Source of the DNA: Sphingomonadales bacterium | GTDB taxonomy: Bacteria; Pseudomonadota; Alphaproteobacteria; Sphingomonadales; Sphingomonadaceae | Length of the DNA stretch: 6,797 bases | Assembly (NCBI GenBank): GCA_018067055.1 | Contig: JAGPVK010000074.1 | Span: 1 to 6,797, forward strand | Direction of reading: 5' to 3' | In this document: positions 5,374 to 6,797 of the stretch, one piece after another | Numbering within the stretch: the first letter of the stretch is position 1 | Layout: the number at the start of each line of letters is the position of its first letter | The notes under the pieces: generated by a model | Told to the model about the DNA's origin: nothing | What the model saw: the letters and a program-made list of their open reading frames with translations, nothing else | Databases searched by the model: none | Made by a program: the position numbers and the translations under genes

Positions 5374-6592
5374 CCAACGGGCGCGAGACTTGCATCTCGC
5401 CGGTTACCCTTGTGGGGCTCTTGCTGTTCGGCGCGTTCGTGCTGGCCAGCTTTCCGTCGAGGAAGCGGGCGCGTTTCAGGCGCTTTTCACGCGTGAGGAA
5501 CGGATTTTGCGGAGTCGGCATGGCGTCGACATTGGCGGTAAAATATCCTGCAGTGCGGGACAGGTCCGCTTCCGCCAGATAGGGCCTTGGCGCTGCTGCA
5601 ACACGGCGCTGGCCGAGCGATACACTGCGGTCGGCCTTGCCAAGTGGTTTATCAAATGACGGCAGGTTTGCGACAAACTGGGCGAAGTCCGCCTTGGTCG
5701 TCGCTTTGCTCTCCAGCGTCTGCACTGCGGTCTGGTCCGTATCCACCATTGGACGCGCTTCCGGCTCGACCTGGTTACGGCGCAGTTCGGGCATGATCGC
5801 CGCATTCAGCGAAGCAGGAAGGGGATCGTTACCATGTACGACGGGTGGTACGACGGGTGCCGCCTGGCCTTTGCCTTTGCGGCGGCGAGCAGCGGCATAA
5901 GCTCCGGCACCACCAACGCCCAGCAAGGCTGCGAGTGCAGCGAGCAGGCCGAAGTCGGCACCGGTTTCACCAGACAGGGAATTGGGTGGTGACACGACTT
6001 CCGGGGCCGGCTGGACCGCCGGGATTGCCGCGACTGTGCCGGCGGCAGTTTCGGCTTCAAAAGTCGGGGCAGCAGCAGGCGCATCTGATGCAATCATGCT
6101 GTCTGCATTGCTGTCAGCGGAGATATTGCTGGCAGACGAACCATTGGTCCTGCTGCCTGATGCCTTGACGGGTGCGGCTGCAGCTGCAGCTGCCGCGGCC
6201 TTGCGCGCCTGCTGCTCACGCTCGATCTGCGCCAGCGCTTCGGGGGCAACAGTCTCGGCGTCGAAGCCGCCTTTACTGGCCAGATCATCGGCCCGGCTCT
6301 GGGTCTCTGGCGGCGTGGTCGCCGTTTTGGCAGCGGCAGGATTGCTGGCCGAGGGTGCAGTTGGTTCAGGCTGCGGGGAGATTACAGGGGACGCCTGCAT
6401 CGGCTGTACCGGCGCTATCATGGCAGGCACTGTAATGTCCTGGGCATGGGCTGGGGCGCCGGCCAAGCCGACCGAAATCGCCAACATACTGATCATTGAT
6501 ACGGGGCCAGCGACCTTGGGCGGCAACCCTTCATACAGGCGTTCATACAGGGACCCATTGATGCTTTTCATCATCTTGATGCTATTGGTCAT
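5357..6592 (-). CDS. Single-pass membrane protein with Pro/Ala-rich periplasmic part, unknown function
   Basis: The 411 residues fall into four parts. Residues 1-50 form a long signal peptide or anchor: a charged N-region, hydrophobic stretch about 29-46, and AHA|QD at 48-52. Residues 51-213 are low-complexity and rich in Pro, Ala, Ser and Thr, with a run of nine Ala at 132-140 after the helical charged EREQQARK. Residues 214-235 (GLLAALAALLGVGGAGAYAAA) are a Gly/Ala-rich transmembrane segment followed by RRRKGKG. Residues 242-411 contain a basic, more ordered tail with NPFLTREKRLKRARFLDGKL at 363-382. By the positive-inside rule the middle is periplasmic and the tail cytoplasmic. I do not recognise the family; it resembles sphingomonad-specific hypothetical proteins. 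ATG 6592 is chosen over TTG 6622 because AGGAG lies seven bases before it. It ends at a strong terminator and appears monocistronic. Confidence 0.82.
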   Translation of the reverse strand: MTNSIKMMKSINGSLYERLYEGLPPKVAGPVSMISMLAISVGLAGAPAHAQDITVPAMIAPVQPMQASPVISPQPEPTAPSASNPAAAKTATTPPETQSRADDLASKGGFDAETVAPEALAQIEREQQARKAAAAAAAAAPVKASGSRTNGSSASNISADSNADSMIASDAPAAAPTFEAETAAGTVAAIPAVQPAPEVVSPPNSLSGETGADFGLLAALAALLGVGGAGAYAAARRRKGKGQAAPVVPPVVHGNDPLPASLNAAIMPELRRNQVEPEARPMVDTDQTAVQTLESKATTKADFAQFVANLPSFDKPLGKADRSVSLGQRRVAAAPRPYLAEADLSRTAGYFTANVDAMPTPQNPFLTREKRLKRARFLDGKLASTNAPNSKSPTRVTGEMQVSRPLEPAFS

Positions 6593-6599
6593 CTCATTT

Positions 6600-6604
6600 C
6601 TCCT
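6600..6604 (-). promoter_or_regulatory. Ribosome binding site AGGAG of the 411-residue gene
   Basis: AGGAG on the minus strand (complement of 6600-6604) sits seven bases before ATG 6592. It decides against the in-frame TTG at 6622, which has no such site. A second ATG overlapping the spacer is out of frame. Confidence 0.8.
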
Positions 6605-6797
6605 AATGTTGTAAGCAATCAACCCTTGAGAATGCGTTTCGACTCCCTGCGCAGAGGCAGCATGACCGAAAAATCGAGACGAACGGAGTTTCTGAACGCT
6701 CTATTCATTCAGCATTCACCGAAAACACCGGTCTGTTAAACTGGGGTTCATCAAATTACATCGTTTTTAATAGAATAGTTAAGTCCTAGGCTTCTTG
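6605..6797 (-). other. Upstream region of the 411-residue gene
   Basis: No protein or RNA gene is recognisable here. The distal part (6695-6797) is AT-rich and probably holds the promoter, but I cannot identify a convincing -35/-10 pair. Two adjacent near-identical heptamers, TCATTCA (6705-6711) and GCATTCA (6712-6718), may be half-sites for a regulator. Confidence 0.4.

Noticed and set aside
4721..5659. Short + strand frames in the gap and over the 3' end of the 411-residue gene (4721-5020, 4921-5193, 5291-5659)
   Set aside because: Their products are low in recognisable structure, cross repeats and the terminator, and have no ribosome site.
5982..6614. A 210-codon + strand frame
   Set aside because: It is antisense to the 411-residue gene. 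Its Ala-rich hydrophobic product mirrors the repeat composition of that gene, and no ribosome site was seen.

Overview
The window looks like ordinary chromosome from an alphaproteobacterium, most likely a member of the Sphingomonadales. This rests on the moderately high GC coding style, the residue-level look of the proteins, and exported proteins of the Ala/Pro-rich type common in that order. The genus cannot be fixed from the sequence alone. No rRNA, tRNA, CRISPR array, transposase, integrase or phage gene was seen.

Layout, left to right. Bases 1-279 are an AT-rich non-coding lead with a plausible sigma70-type promoter. They are followed on the + strand by recF (280-1368), an exported CHAP-domain cysteine amidase/peptidase (1443-2135) and mobA (2173-2763). 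The last two are close together and probably co-transcribed. A bidirectional intrinsic terminator built partly from the last codons of mobA separates it from a convergent minus-strand gene for an 88-residue exported protein of unknown function (2821-3087). A 199-bp divergent intergenic region with clustered TTGCA words and a small inverted repeat leads to a + strand gene for an exported M20D-family amidohydrolase related to AbgB (3287-4717).

Bases 4718-5356 hold no credible protein gene but are rich in structure. They contain nested inverted repeats (4871-4923), a hairpin plus boxA-like motif on the minus strand (5124-5159), a 70-base stretch with 35 G and 2 C on the + strand (C-rich, G-poor on the minus strand, like a Rho loading site), two perfect tandem 19-bp repeats plus a partial third (5231-5277), and a strong minus-strand intrinsic terminator (5299-5330). 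That terminator ends a minus-strand gene (5357-6592) for a 411-residue protein with a signal peptide, a Pro/Ala-rich middle, one transmembrane segment and a basic C-terminal domain. Bases 6593-6797 are its upstream region.

The genes do different jobs (recombinational repair, cell-wall hydrolysis, molybdenum cofactor maturation, periplasmic amide hydrolysis) and do not form one pathway. No clear novel multi-gene system is visible. The most unusual material is the non-coding block at 4860-5340 and the uncharacterised membrane protein beside it.
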